A stretch of 64,000 bases of DNA from Hydnum rufescens UP504 (Eukaryota > Basidiomycota > Agaricomycetes > Cantharellales > Hydnaceae), in NCBI GenBank assembly GCA_014904985.1, contig MU129060.1, forward strand, positions 41,112-105,111, in the 5' to 3' direction. The notes beneath the pieces were generated by a model. The model was not told the origin of the DNA. It worked only from the letters and a program-made list of their open reading frames with translations, and did no database searches. Every line of letters begins with the position of its first letter. The first letter of the stretch is position 1. Below are positions 10,291 to 22,660 of the stretch, in pieces. The position numbers and the translations under genes are program-made.

Positions 10291-11585
10291 GCGAGGCTAC
10301 TATTTAGCACGGACGGCTGGCACCGAGGGTTTTACTGTATTTTCGGCTGCACAGAAAATCAACATCGAATGAGGAACCTAAATCAGCTCCCTATCCGGTT
10401 CCCTTCTTTCAGTCGTACCGGCTGTGTATCATGGTTCGTCCAGTATTTGAGATGGTTTAAATTTAATCTGTTATCCTGCTCTCAGACAACTCAGAATTGT
10501 CGATTCGATACCCGATCCTATAGTTGCCAAGAAGATGGACGATTCCAACTTTTGCCACTAGCACTTTCCCAGCAGTATTAAGTACTGTGCTCGTGTTTTG
10601 ACGGCACTGTTTTCTTGGTTGGAAGTACGATCGCATGGGAAGATCTGAAGCAGATTCAGCAAACAGCGGAACGTATCATCTTTACACGAGAATCCTCGCA
10701 TCGAAGTCGTTCTTCACATCTCGCCTACGGATGGCGCATTCGGGCTGAAGCTTGTAAAATGGCGTGGTATCGTAGCATCCAAGCAGGAAGCCTGCGTGTC
10801 CAATGTTCATGCATCGCGGATTCCGAGGAGAGAGAACGTCGCACAAGGAATGGGCTAATGTCTCCAAGGTCATTCAGATCAAATCGGTATGTTTTATGGA
10901 TAACTTGACTGTTCTTCCATTGAAGATTCCGTCACAATACAGCGTCAGCCTCTGGTCACATTCGATTCTCAGATTGCGCCCGGGACGATTTCTGGTGACT
11001 CTACAATCACACTCTAGTCTATCAAATACATGCCTGCCCTTCTGCTGTGGCCGAGTGTCCGTACTGATTTGATGTACTAGAATTGTGCATCAAGGACTTG
11101 CGTCGTGCTGACCGTTGATAGCTTATGGTCTTCACCGGTGGTTGGGGATACGTTACTTCAGGAAATATTCTCCTGGTCGCATCGGCAACGGCAACGGGAA
11201 TTTTGAAGGATCTTGGGTCTCTTTGGTGGCTCACCCACGCGCGGATTTCCAACGGTGTGTATCGCCTCAAGCCTACCCAGGCCAGGGTTATTCTTGTGTT
11301 TTGGTGTCTTTAGGATCATTTCACTCAGCCAGTGTCAAATTAGGCTGGCTATGGGCTAATGCCGTGCAGTTCACCGCAAGCGTATCTGCAGGGGTCTTAG
11401 CCATAAGTAAGCCAGTATTCTAGCGTTGTAATGCGAGTTGTTTGACCTTGGCCTCCAGTGGCTGGTGTGCTATATATTGGTCAAACCTACATGATCTATC
11501 AGTCCTTCGTTCCCCCCGGCTCCCGAGAGAGCGAGTAGCCCTTCGTTCTTGGGTGTGCCCTATCCCGCGCTGGTTTTCCCATTCG

Positions 11586-13932
11586 CAGACGTTGCCACAC
11601 CATCAGACTATCACATTCCCTACAACGACGTCGAACTCACAACTGCGGACGGCAGCGGACTGCATCAAAGTCAAAGCCTATCCCATGAGGCAGCAGAGAG
11701 AACTGGGTAGAAATAGCCCCTCACCCCCGAGTGATCTCAAAGTCGCAGCAAACGAGAAACAGACCGACGAGGTGGCAAGAATTACTGGGGATGTTGAAAC
11801 GGCCAAGGCCAGAAACGGCTAGTGACATAGGAGTCGCCACTCGAAAGAGAAGGTAGTCGTTACAAGGGGTAGTTATGAGGGTGATTAGTCTAGTATAAGC
11901 ACCATGGTGCATGTACATACATGTTATACTTCACATGCCCGACAACCGCGACCTACTACAAGTACATCTGTCCCTTGATCCCCCCAGCGGTTCTGAGGTG
12001 CACAAATAATTCAGGGTCACGACGCACACATCACGTCAACCTTGATCTTCTTCAACAAGATCTAATGGATCATTATCCGAAGGTCAAGGTGACGCTGCCA
12101 TTGTTCGTGAATGAAGAGGCTTGGGCCGAGGATGAGAGAGGAAGGGAATCACTCGCTAGAGTCGCAATGGGTGAGGAATACCGGAACATCGTATAAAATC
12201 CCCAAGCCTGATCGGCCGGGCCTGCAATGCTCATCAGAAAGTGAACCGACAATCAAGTGCACATGTTTATATTTCACAGCACCTACTTGGCCGTAATACA
12301 AAGGCGAAGCATGGAGCCTAGTACCATTCGGCGAATGAGATGACTGTGATGGCGTCCATGGGCGAAAGATTCGAGGTTTGACTGACTTGGGATCACTAAC
12401 CGTCATGCGAAGCCGTGCGTGCGTGCCGTTGCTCGCCAACTGATCACGTCGACGTTTGGGGCCGGGGCTAAGTTTGACGTTACAGGAGGTCACGGTTAGG
12501 AGTGGAAAGACATGTCGGCGGTGAACATGACGTACTCACCTTCCGGTTCGATCGCCATTTTCAACCCATCCGAATCCGCCAGCAACAACCACAAGATTAT
12601 GGGATTTGGCGCAAGATATGGAACATAGGGATGTCCTGGATTTGACGTTGGATATCATGGGGTTGATCGCGCACTGGGATCTAACGAAACACGTCAGATC
12701 CATGAGGAACGAATAGTGACGAATCCGCACTATGGTCACACCAGGTAGATCGACAAGTATCCAGACCAATACCAAATAGTGGGGGACGTGATATCCTCAC
12801 CGCGTGCTTAGCTTAGGACATGCTACGGGTGTTCCCCATTCTTCGTTCATTAGGGACTCGGTGATGGCTTCGCGACCGTTGAAGAACGAGTCCTGGTTTC
12901 GCCGCGTTGACTCTAGTCGTCTAGGAAGATTGGGGCGAGTGAGGGGTGTGCGATGGGCAAACCTTGAGCACAACCTGGTGCAATGTTCTTGCGAAGTGTC
13001 CCTGGGCACTGCCCCTGGGACCGTCGGTGTGATTGTGAGAGCGATAAGGGTTCGGCGGACTATGGGGATGAAGAAAACGAGCCGGGGGTGTCACGGTGGC
13101 TGAAGGATATCAGATTACTGGATGAAACCCAAGCCTCGTCAGTAAGGCTTGTGATACTCATCAGGAACAAAATTACTGTGGGCCACCAAGTCGACTAGCG
13201 AGTCGACTAGTCCAAAGTTTATGATAGCTACACGGTTGTAAATATAAAGGGCACGAAATTGAACCTGGATTGTCAGTCGTATAGCGTCCATAGGCAAAGG
13301 ATTCGAGTGCGTACAAGGCAAGCCGCAGATCGACTGGGTGGGGATGACTATCCGCCGTGCATGAAGCACTATTGTATGTTCCTGGCGCCGAGAGATCATG
13401 CTGACATATAGAGTGGGGTACCGAGTAGGTGCTAATGGTTGACGTTCCAGAGTGCGAGTGGTCTTTCGGTGGCTTCCGAATGACACAGCCATAACGAACT
13501 TTCGAAGCGACCATGCGTTTGCGTCGTGGCCAGCGATTCTTCTGACTTGTGACTCGTTGCCTCATGCACGAGAGGCAGAGTGAATAAAAATATGGTGTTC
13601 TTCTCCAAGCTTCTTTCATTCCTCAAGATGTCTGATCCATCACCACCTCGCGACTCCATTCCCCTCTTCTTACTGCCAGGCAATCTAGCCAAGAGGCCCC
13701 TGGGTGTCTGGTACACGGAACTAGTCAATCTAACGCACGACGAGAGTCCTCCCTACACTGCCTTCAAGCTTGCTACGATCTTCCACTGGGAACGTTTCGA
13801 GAAATTCAAGCACGAAGGCTTGACGTTGGTCTTTGAGCGAGACCCTCGCTCGGTCGTCTATTTGCGTATCGACCGCATGTCGTTCGAGAATGACCCTTGG
13901 CACGCAGCCAAGGGGTCTTCTGATAGTCTTGT
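11586..13932 (+). repeat. Segmental repeat, copy C
   Basis: Full-length partner of copy A, starting at agacgttgccacacca and running into the gene at 13592. It carries the hairpin at 12677-12701 and the duplicated 12-mer at 13187-13210. Compared with A, it has many small in/dels in the non-coding part but very few in the shared first 110 codons of the gene. Confidence 0.85.
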
Positions 13933-14735
13933 CCCCAAGTCTTTCGGGGGCTCTCCACAGGCAGCGAATGATCAGCAGGGTGCGGAGCGCGAAGGCAGGG
14001 CGGCGGATTGGTGCCAGCCGCTCGATGGTGACGCGATCAAAAAGTACTTTATTGCTTCAAAACCAGGATCCTCCGGAAAGAACTCCTCGCTACGAAGCCT
14101 CGGTGTGACACATTTTCGAGCGGTGGATAGTCGTCCAAACGTTGTCGATGTCATCCTCGCGGCGTATGCGGTATCGACGCAGAGACGGAAATATCACTTG
14201 TGGACTGCGAATTGCTGGTGGCTTGCTCGGTCGATCCGGCTTTTCATCCGAACGCAGTGGGGAGGGGAGGATGATGGGGAAATGCCCGAAGGACTGCTTG
14301 TCGATATGCGGGAACGTGATCTTATGGCAGACCAGCCCAAGATTCGCTTGATATATGGGAAGTTTAATACGATAAGAGTCTGTATTTCTTCTTTTACGGA
14401 ATGGATCACTTTATCTCTAATAATCAAGTAAATATTCACAGGAACGAAATCTCAACCTACACACGGCCGAGCTGCGTGCTCAGGCAGCGGAGGAGGCCCA
14501 GCAGGCAGCGGAAGAGGCCCAGCAGGCAGCGGAGGAGGCCCAGCGGGCAGCGGAGGAGGCCCAGCGGGCAGCGGAAGAACTGGCTGCTCACGAGGCGGAA
14601 CGGCGACAGCTCGAGGTAGCTCGCGAGGCAGACCAGCGTCGTGCGGCAGAAGCAAAAGTGGACGCTGCAGAGGTGCAGATTGCGAAACTGCAAGAACAAC
14701 TCCGGCTACTCGCACCCGATGGTGCATGTACGTGA
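13592..14735 (+). CDS. Mushroom-type hypothetical protein with C-terminal coiled coil
   Basis: Two exons: 13592-14377 and 14442-14735. The intron (14378-14441, phase 0) has GTCTGT, a ctaat branch region and CACAG. Exon 1 encodes about 262 residues with no membrane segment; KYHLWTANCWWLARSI contains an N-C-W-W core that recalls the Asn-Cys nucleophile motif of LRAT/NlpC-like folds, a weak resemblance. Exon 2 encodes about 97 residues, mostly a charged heptad-like helix with four near-perfect AAEEAQQ/AAEEAQR units, then QLEVAREAD and AKLQEQL-like sequence, so a coiled coil. I chose the first ATG (13592); a second (13628, MSDPSPPRD) has a good context too. The first 110 codons are duplicated at 4703-5042. 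No function can be assigned. Confidence 0.65.
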
Positions 14736-16800
14736 GGTATGACTTGACTGCTTTCTCAAGCTACTGTCACTAACAACCCCGCCATTCTACCAATGATAAC
14801 GCCAGAGTCCCCCCTTTCAAATCGATATACCCACTTCTGGGTCTGTATTCCTGGATGCACGACCCTCCCCCCCGATCACTCTGCATGACAGGATCATCTA
14901 CCAGTAATACTTTCATACTTTCCGTATTGTCTCATGTCCGTAATCCTTAGCACTCACAATCTATTCCCATGGCTCAAAGTATGGCCTCGGCATATCACTT
15001 CGGATGAGGGACTCATGATAAATGATATATTAAGCAATCGAGCTTCTAGTACACTTTAAATTATCAAGGTAAAGAATCAATTTGTTTTACCTGCTCGCCA
15101 GAGCCTCGCGCTATTACATCGGTCCTTGAAGTCGACGAGGTTGTTGGGGCTGAGAATCCGCCAGAAACTTGTCCACACAGTGGCATCATAGAGGAGTTGG
15201 TCAGGGCCAAAGATAGGTTCGGGCTCTTGACAGGTAATGGCTCATCTCATCTAGAGAGCCACAATTGCATCACGAAGTGGAGTTGGAATCCATGGCGATA
15301 GTGAGAACTCGCCCTGGCGGAAGGGAAAAGGATCTAGCCTGGTCCGGTTGGTGTTTAATTTGAGATCTTGAGGCGCGTCCAATTGCCAGGATGCGCGGAA
15401 ATCGTTGTAAAAGACGATCCAAACTGCCACTCACTACGACGATTCAAGGTCGCGTGAGTGAATATGAACGAATGGGGCAGATCCATTCTTTGGTGTGGTT
15501 TCTTGGATTCGGTGCTGTCTTCGCATGACCGATTAGGCTGCTGATTACTTTCGACCAGCTGACAGCATGGGTTCTCTTCGACATTTGTGCCGACTCCTGA
15601 ACGGCTTTGCCAACAGGAGAGTGTAGATTCAATAAGGACCCACGAGGCGCTCGACCATCCATCTTCATGATATGGGGCTAGAGTAGTGCAGACATGTTGC
15701 GCACATGGGGATTCCAGGATGTATTGCGTACCTACTGGCTATCGAGCGGCATCGAATCCTAGGCTAGTGATGCGCCATCGGTTTCTTGGGTCAGATTCTC
15801 TCGGACGAAAAGCACCCATGCCTTGTCTATTTCGTGATTACACGTTTCTGGAAGACAAGAGCCACCTCTTTGCTGCACACAAGGAAACTACCACGTTGGG
15901 GTCCGGGTGAATATTTTGTTCGCCAGCACCCTCTCGTCGCTTCGAAGACGTGAAGATGCGGCATGACAAGCCAACGGATATGACCTGGATTGCCAAACAA
16001 CGCGACTAAATTACAGTAAAGGGGGTAATCAATGGGAGCATGCCGCCCTTGGCCACTTCAAGGGTCAAGCATATATTTGATTCCTTGTTAACTTAGGGTG
16101 CTTTGGCATCCATTCTCGGCGTCTCGGGGGCCAATATAGGACAATATCCCCCGCGCATTATGACTACTTGCCTTTGATTTGCTGCATTTCCCATCTAGGC
16201 CAGGTAAGCCGTGAATAGCTCAGTCTGTCCTTCCATCGGCGCACTCCAAATGATGATGAAGATAATGGAGTAGTTTACAGAACGTTATCTGCTGCGGCGC
16301 CCCCATTCCCTGCACCACTACCCTTTCCTGAAATGGACGCTAATATCATGCACCTCTCTGAACAGCAGTAGCTCGCCACCCCCAGCGATATCGATGCTGA
16401 CACCGAAGTGCCCGAATTCTAAGCAAGTTATCGAAGAATGGGCCCATGCGTATCCAACATGAGAAAGTACGAAGAGCTTTTTCCCCTGACATTGTCTGAA
16501 ATGCACTCTGGCTCAATTCTTTACCAAGCTTGCGTAGAAAATTCGGGTACTAAGTGTAGACAAGACACTGACATGCAAATTTCAGGAGTTTGTGCTCGCA
16601 GTCAGATGTGTGCAAGGTGACACATCTAAGAACACCGAATAACAAACGGTGCTGGACAGAAAACCACCCTAGGATCAGACTAACGAATCGCCATGCGAAA
16701 TGTCGGCCCCATGACGATACCTAAGGACAGGGGATCAACATAGTTAGTCACCTGTATTGGACGATCCAGTATAGCGGGATCTATCCCACAAATGCGCTCG
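14736..16800. other. Mostly featureless; one possible exon
   Basis: A 132-base open stretch at 15102-15233 is bounded by a good acceptor (gctcgccag) and a donor (gtaatgg) and reads ITSVLEVDEVVGAENPPET in one frame, so it could be an orphan exon. Elsewhere only short ORFs with no recognisable motif. Confidence 0.3.
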
Positions 16801-16808
16801 TACGTTCA

Positions 16809-17600
16809 TTAGCCTGCCGATAGATGTGCATCATCGAGAGGTTGTACGTCTTGAAGATACTGTGCTATTGTGTCCAAGAAACGTCGGGTTTGGAGATGCT
16901 TTGAAGAGGCGCAGCTGTGCGTGAATGTACATTCATTGGTTTCTGTCTGGAAGTGTTCACTAGACAAAGAACCCACATGGATATCGCATCTCTTGATGAT
17001 GTATCCAATCCCAAATCCATCCGATGCGATGGGCCGAATCCAAACAGGCGAAGAGCAGGATTCCCACAATTGGAAGTAGATAAGATGCTAGTGTTGAGCA
17101 GATGCCAACCTGGGTCCGTGAAGAGGGTCGGAGGACCTGTTCCGTTGTTCGACTGGTTTGCACTGCCTCTCATGGCACGCTCATGATCTCGCGCTGGCGA
17201 AGACAGTAGAGTGCGTAGAGATGCCTTTGAGATGTTGAGAATGCGCCAAATTTTGTCATGCGAGTGCACACACACTGGTCTTGTGCTAGGCCTTTGCCGC
17301 ATTCGCGTGTGGGCTTCACATGGGCATCGCAAGCTGTGCGCAGCCCCTTGATCTTATAGGTGGGACTGGCTGTCGGAGAAGAACGTCTACAAAGATCTTC
17401 AGCGTCGTTGTGCCTCAGAATTGGAGAGATAAAAACACCGCACCTTGGTGAACTGCACACTCTCCGGCCGCACAGTTCTCATAGTTTCGGTGTGACCGTG
17501 TAGGAAAGCCTTAGTCATTTCCGGTTCGTATGAGGATTTCGTGACAAGGGATGAGAAGACGACAGCATGTACAGGCATGTACGCGGTCAAGGAACTTTCC
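16809..17600 (-). pseudogene. Carnitine O-acetyltransferase, C-terminal fragment
   Basis: The family transfers acetyl groups between CoA and carnitine in mitochondria and peroxisomes. Reading the minus strand from 17600: EPEMTKAFLHGHTETMR, PESVQFTK and a GTGCGG donor (about 17449); LRTACDAHVKPTRECGKGLA; HLYALYCLRQREIM; LFTDPGWHLL; SILSTSNCGNPALRLFGFG; SDGFGIGYIIK; SSKHLQTRRFLDTI. This is the C-terminal third in the right order, including the STS and GFGP..DGFGI.Y blocks. Lesions: a one-base loss between FGP and IASDG, a stop after IMSVP, and no upstream part with the catalytic His. Introns with plausible sites separate several blocks, so it came from a genomic copy, not a retrocopy. Confidence 0.75.
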
Positions 17601-17758
17601 GAAAGCGCGCGTAATTGTTCATGTCGCGAAATTCACATCTCCTGCAAGCAGCAGGCTCCAGTTGTCCACGAGTCTCCAATTCACGCAAAGAAAGTCCACT
17701 CCAGTCGTTCCTACCAAAATAATGACCTCGAGGAAGCCAGATTGGCCGTCTCGACGAC

Positions 17759-18190
17759 TTGGGTTCCGCCGTGCCCCGAGTAACCTTTCAGGCCTTCATG
17801 GATTTCTTAGCACCGCGCCGACCCGATTTTGATCTTGATGCCACCATGAATACACTCAAGTCGATGGCCGGTGGCGTCCTTTCTCCTTCAGGTCAATGGA
17901 AAGCCTTCAACATAGAGCCTAAAGCCCAATCTGTCCGAAAGGACGTGAAAAACACGAACCCAATCAGTGTAGTGGCGCGCGAGGCGGTCGTACATCGCCG
18001 TGTCTGGCGATTCATCAGATAAACCTTCTCGTACACCTTGGAGATCATCGAGCAAACGAATCGCACTCATAACCCGGTTGAATAAGCAATGTATGCCGAG
18101 AAGACATCCACCTGACTCGCATCGATTCCTTTCCGTAATTGAACAGTATGACCTAGACATCCAGAGAATGACGGAAGTGTTGGCGTGACG
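17759..18190 (+). pseudogene. FunK1 kinase N-terminal fragment
   Basis: TFQAFMDFLAPRRPDFDLD followed by ATMNTLKSMAGGVLSPSGQW matches the family's N-terminal pattern (..FL..l.P....D......l....G.....W..f...P). The next frame has SGDSSDKPSRTPWRSSSKR, the usual charged linker. Frames change near 17990. The long minus-strand ORF over this stretch (17888-18322) is the shadow. It lies head-to-head with the carnitine acetyltransferase piece. Confidence 0.5.
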
Positions 18191-18593
18191 CATACGGCTG
18201 GGCCAAGCAAACAGTCCCGAATGAGGCTGCAGTAAAATTAATCGCGCTGGTTTGAGATCGCGCATGATCAACTTGGCTAACTGGGCGTCTTGTTCCATGA
18301 TTGGAACATAGGTGCTTTTCAACAGGAGGGCCGTAACAGATCATTGAATTTCTCTGTAAACCATCCTTACCACCAAGATCGCCTTCACAACGGCTAACAC
18401 TTACTCCGTCCTCGGCATGCACAAGCCATTCAATCACCTCTTTACTTACTTGGCCGATGTTTCACAAAGGCGATCCAGGAGAGCGGCATACACCTCGCGT
18501 CCTAGTTGCGTGGGAGCTTTGTAAAGAAGCTGAACCACTTTTGGCGAAAAGGCTAACATGGTATCTTCACGTCAGCGGCTTGACTGGCGGTAA

Positions 18594-19160
18594 CTAATAT
18601 CTGGCGAATGAGCAGGCTAATGTCGTGGTTGGCTGGGAAGTGGAGGATGCCGCTTGGGTAGGAGGCATCTGATCGAGGAGTCGCTCCAGCTCAATGATGA
18701 TTTGCTGTGTAGACCGTGACACATAAAGATCTCTTTGCAAATAGGAGCACATAGTACGCACCGCAAATCGCTCCAGCGATTGGTTGTGCCCTAGTAAACC
18801 ATGCGCAGGATGAATCTCTGGCATGGTAGATCCATTGATGTAGGGCAAAGCATGTTGCTCATTACGAGGGAATGGCGCAGGTCCGTGAACACTAGTGCCA
18901 ACGAAGCGGCACGAGTCGACATCTAGCGGGTACTGTGAGCAGACATGTAATCCATCACGTTGAGTTCATGGACACACCGAAATCCCCATATACACGGAAT
19001 TGTTTCGTGAGAAAGTGCACTCGGATGCGGACGAAGGGGTTCTGGGAGGCCAGCAGCAAAGTAGGAAGTGCAACTGCACTGTCCCAGTAAGGGTTGTCCA
19101 GTGCGCTGCTGCTTGAAAAAGTCAACCAACATGCAGACACTAAACAGGCACACTACTGAC
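18594..19160 (-). pseudogene. Unidentified gene fragment with a probable intron
   Basis: Minus strand: NPYWDSAVALPTLLLASQNP and RIRVHFLTKQFRVYGDFG (19130-18960), then after a frame change an open part ending HGLLGHNQSLERF, a GTGCGT donor (about 18765), a CACAG acceptor (about 18711) and an exon with IIIELERLLDQMPPTQAASS. It reads like protein but I do not recognise it. Another open minus stretch (about 19790-19680, TFVIATERSTTNAQLASLIH) ends at a GTTAGT donor and may belong to the same or another relic. Confidence 0.3.
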
Positions 19161-19968
19161 TTCACGGTGCATGCGGTGGTCGTTATGCGCCAGGATGAAC
19201 ACATCATCAACATCAGCGACAGCATGTTCTTTAGCGGCAGTTCTCAATCACTGAACAAGCAATATCGATAGTCTGCCACTATCAGCATGACGACGTATTC
19301 CGAAACAACTTGCTGTATACGATAACCGAAGCATCAAAAGTTGTCCCATTAGATAGAATGAACACCAGAAGAATTCACCTCGGTATATCCTTGTTCAGTC
19401 AAAAGTGACGGGCGTGAGTGACCATATTGCTCCGAAGCGGCTCCTTGCATGGAAATCGAGGTCGCCAGATTTCCAGCAAGTATGCATCATAAGATGCGCT
19501 GCTTGCGCATCTTTTCTCATCCTGCTCTAATGCGAAATCTTTGCAACAAGCTCTCCGTCGAGATCCCTGCAATAGTGGCCAACACTCAACAACCGGAAGT
19601 ATGAGTCTGGATAAGGTATCAAATCAGGATATTTCATTGACGCTGTAAATGGTGGGTAAACCAAACTAACCTCACAAACAGCTCCTCGACGGTCATTTGA
19701 ATTACACGCTTGACTCCAGACTGATGAATCAACGAAGCGAGTTGCGCGTTGGTCGTGGAACGTTCCGTCGCGATGACGAACGTAAGGCCATGTCAAAACT
19801 GTTGTCCCTGGACATTTCATCGAGACCCGAATGGCACCCAATAACGCCTCACAGAGCAGGTGCGCAGGCGAAAGTGACAGCTTCTTATCTTCCTCTCATA
19901 CAATCGGGCAAGAATCGTGCCTTCCCTCATGCGATCATGTCGATCCAAATGTCCTTTAGCACAACGGG

Positions 19969-20451
19969 TCACCCATCTCCTTGCCATGTTCGTCGACTCC
20001 GATGCTCATAGACTGCGAGTCGCTCGACCTCGAGTGGCTCTGCACCAAACGACGATAAGATCTTTCTGTTTAACCTCCTGTCTTTCTTGTCGTCGGAATG
20101 AACAGTAATGATGAACTGGACGGATCTCCGGGGGCACGCATCATAGTAGGGCAAAGCCCAGTGAAGCCCTATCAGCGAACGCAAATGCAGCAAACAACTC
20201 GACGAGTGCTTTCGGTCCTACATACAGTTCGAGTGCACCGAAATAATTGAAATATAAACATACGCACGCAATGAAATCGAACGCTCGCTGACGACGACCG
20301 ATGACCAACAACAGAACCATACCCTCGTCGTGGCATTTTCGATCGTGATCCCATATGTCGCTCTGCGGCACGGATCGTCTTCCATGATACTGTTGCATAC
20401 TCCATAGACCACTTCGCACGTCCTAGGGGGAACGTAAGTATCCCATAGCAT
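19969..20451 (-). pseudogene. FunK1 kinase, middle part
   Basis: Minus strand: CNSIMEDDPCRRATYGITIE and NATTRVWFCCWSS (TFGITIE block), an intron of about 50 bases (GTGCGT..GTAG), then PKALVELFAAFAFADRASLG followed by a frame change and VQFIITVHSDDKKDRRLN with KILSSFGAEPLE. Order and motifs fit FunK1; the kinase lobe proper is missing. Aligns at base level with the plus-strand fragment near 10 kb. Confidence 0.6.
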
Positions 20452-20689
20452 CCCATAGTTTTGCGAAGAATACTTGCGTCGTCCAATTCATCTGATCCTC
20501 CTTCCGCTTGTATTCGCATGAGAGGCGATGTCCGCCCATGATGGAATTTTTCCGTTCACGTCGAATCTGTCCTGACTACCAAATAACCGTCAGCCTAGTG
20601 GCATTATACCTGTCACCCCGACGTCGGTGTCATTGATGATGATCTGCTCGAGTTCAAGTGTGCAGTGGTCCGCAGTTAGCTTCGAGTCT

Positions 20690-22441
20690 GAGTTTTCAAT
20701 TACCGCGGCGACGATGTTCTTGAAGATCTCTGTCATGAGTTTGAACGCGCGAGAATCAACAACTCCGCAAGACAGCAAAAATCCTTTGTTGCGTGGGTTA
20801 CGCAGCTCACTGCTCAAGGTATTCCCAAGGGAGAGGAGATTTCTTCGTTTTTCTACCGAGTATGTGTTGAAGCCAGCGTCGCACTGTGTTCCGAGTTGGT
20901 TGCTAACGGCGAAACTACGAGCGCCTTTCAACCTGCTGACGCTCTGTCTCGCTTGATTGTATTAATGATTAAGTACAATGGGGACGCAGCTGCTACCAAG
21001 GTTCACTATCTCACCAAAATTCTGTATCGCGGTGGTCGTCCTCGCCCATTTCCATGAAGAGGCCGGGAAGAAGCCCTTCCGTTTGTTCTCGAGCCTCTTT
21101 AATGATCTGCACGCGATCGAGGCAACTCTGCATGGCGCCTATTTCCAGTTACTCATAGTGCTGTGGTCAGTACAAAGCCAGATTATGTCACCTATATTAT
21201 TCACTCAAGATTCCTGCATTCGTTCAGTGACACCTTCAATGCCCTCCAACCAACGTAACCAACATATTTTCCCGGATTTGCCTTCCCATGGATCTCTCTC
21301 ATCTCACATCACTTATTCATGCCGAAATTGCTCCTTCCAGAGGGTCGAACTGTGAGGGTACTCCAATAGATTCTGGTTCTCATGCTGATGATGAAGCTTT
21401 AGGGCTGGTCAGCTTTTCACCGCCTCCTCATATCCCTGCTCAAATTCCTTGCACCCTTCATCCGTACCGCTGATCTCCAAAATGCGTCTCGCAGTCTCTT
21501 CTGTGGCGTGCGACGATTATTACTTGTTCTTCTGCATGATTTTCCCGAATTTTTGGCTGAGTACTACTTCACTATTTGTGATGTCCTACCCCCGTGCTGT
21601 ATTCAACTTCGGAATGTGGTGCTTAGCGCCTACCGCCCCAAGTTGATGTTACCAGATCCTCACTTAGTAGACATGAGGGCCGAGATGGGACCTGTTCGCC
21701 CCGTGCTGTCAGACTACGCGATCGCCCTTGGTGATGGTGATTTGCGCGCTGGTCTTGATATTTTTCTCATGGGTGGAGGATCCCCTTCATTCCCTGGATC
21801 GTTGAAGGAACGGGTTTTGCTGCCTGTTCCCTTCAGATCTCATGGCGGATCGTTACAGCTTGCCCTTGATTAACGCCCTGACGCTTTATGTCGGGGCATC
21901 ATCTGTTGTTCAGGCCAAAGCAAGGACAGGCACGAGCATCTTTATATTCACTGATCTGGGGCGAGCGTTGTTCCTTCGGTTGGCAACAGATTTAGATATC
22001 GACGGTATGACACCTTGGCGAAAGCCTGAACTTAACATTGAACCTGGCTCTCTCCATTTAGGTCAACATCATCTAATGAGTGCGATCGTCACGCATCTTC
22101 GGTATCCAAGCGCACATACGCAGTGGTTTGGATCGTTGGCATTATTCTTGTTTGCAGAAGTCAAATCAGAAAATTTTGCGGAAGTCACCACGAAAGTCCT
22201 ACTCGAGCGCTTTATCGTCCACTGTCCTCATCCTTGGGGTGCCTTGGTAACTTTCATCGAACTCCTTCGTAACCCGAAGTATGACTTTTGGTCTCGTGGG
22301 TTTGTGCGCTTGGCGCCCGAGATTACCACCTTACTAGAAAGTGTGAGTATATCCTTGTTTGGCGATTCCCGGAACGCTTGCACCTAACTTTGTCTGTGTC
22401 GCCTGCCCTAGGTATCTCGCTCGATTGTCAGGGGCTTGTAA
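20690..22441 (+). pseudogene. NOT1: NOT1 (CCR4-NOT scaffold), C-terminal third
   Basis: NOT1 scaffolds the CCR4-NOT mRNA deadenylase; its C-terminal domain binds NOT2/NOT3/5. Plus strand in order: DDVLEDLCHEFERARIN, SFVAWVTQLTAQGIPKGEE, ISSFFYRVCVEAS, DALSRLIVLMIKYNGD, VLAHFHEEAGKKPFRLFSSL, TYFPGFAFPWISLISHHLF, LLISLLKFLAPFIRTADLQN, LLVLLHDFPEFLAEYYFTIC, RYSLPLINALTLYVGAS, VLLERFIVHCPHPWGALVTF, IELLRNPKYDFWSR, APEITTLLES. Introns are intact at about 21151-21196, 21348-21398, 22005-22061 (G|GT) and 22343-22411, the last giving the end SVSRSIVRGL-stop. Lesions: two bases lost near 21020, a 9-base duplication that adds TAA near 21258, and a frame change near 21838. The first two thirds of the gene are absent. 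Confidence 0.9.
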
Positions 22442-22660
22442 ATTTTACGGTACTGTATTCCTATATCCACCTCTCTTTGGGGCTATACTCGTTTTGCACT
22501 TGTAATACATATTCTACATAACCCCCTGATGAATATGCTGTCCCTCTTTGCGATGCAGTCTCTGGGATGCACTCCGTGAGACGAACGATGGTGTGCTTCT
22601 TGTGTTATTGGACTCGTATTCATCACCAAGTGTACCCTTGCATTGCTGCGCGACGGCGGC

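Noticed and set aside
17888..18322. 144-codon minus-strand ORF
   Set aside because: It lies opposite the FunK1 N-terminal fragment, which has the family pattern; the minus frame has none.
20590..20931. Minus-strand ORF as a kinase N-terminus
   Set aside because: The plus strand here encodes NOT1 (FVAWVTQLTAQG and following), so the minus ORF is a shadow.
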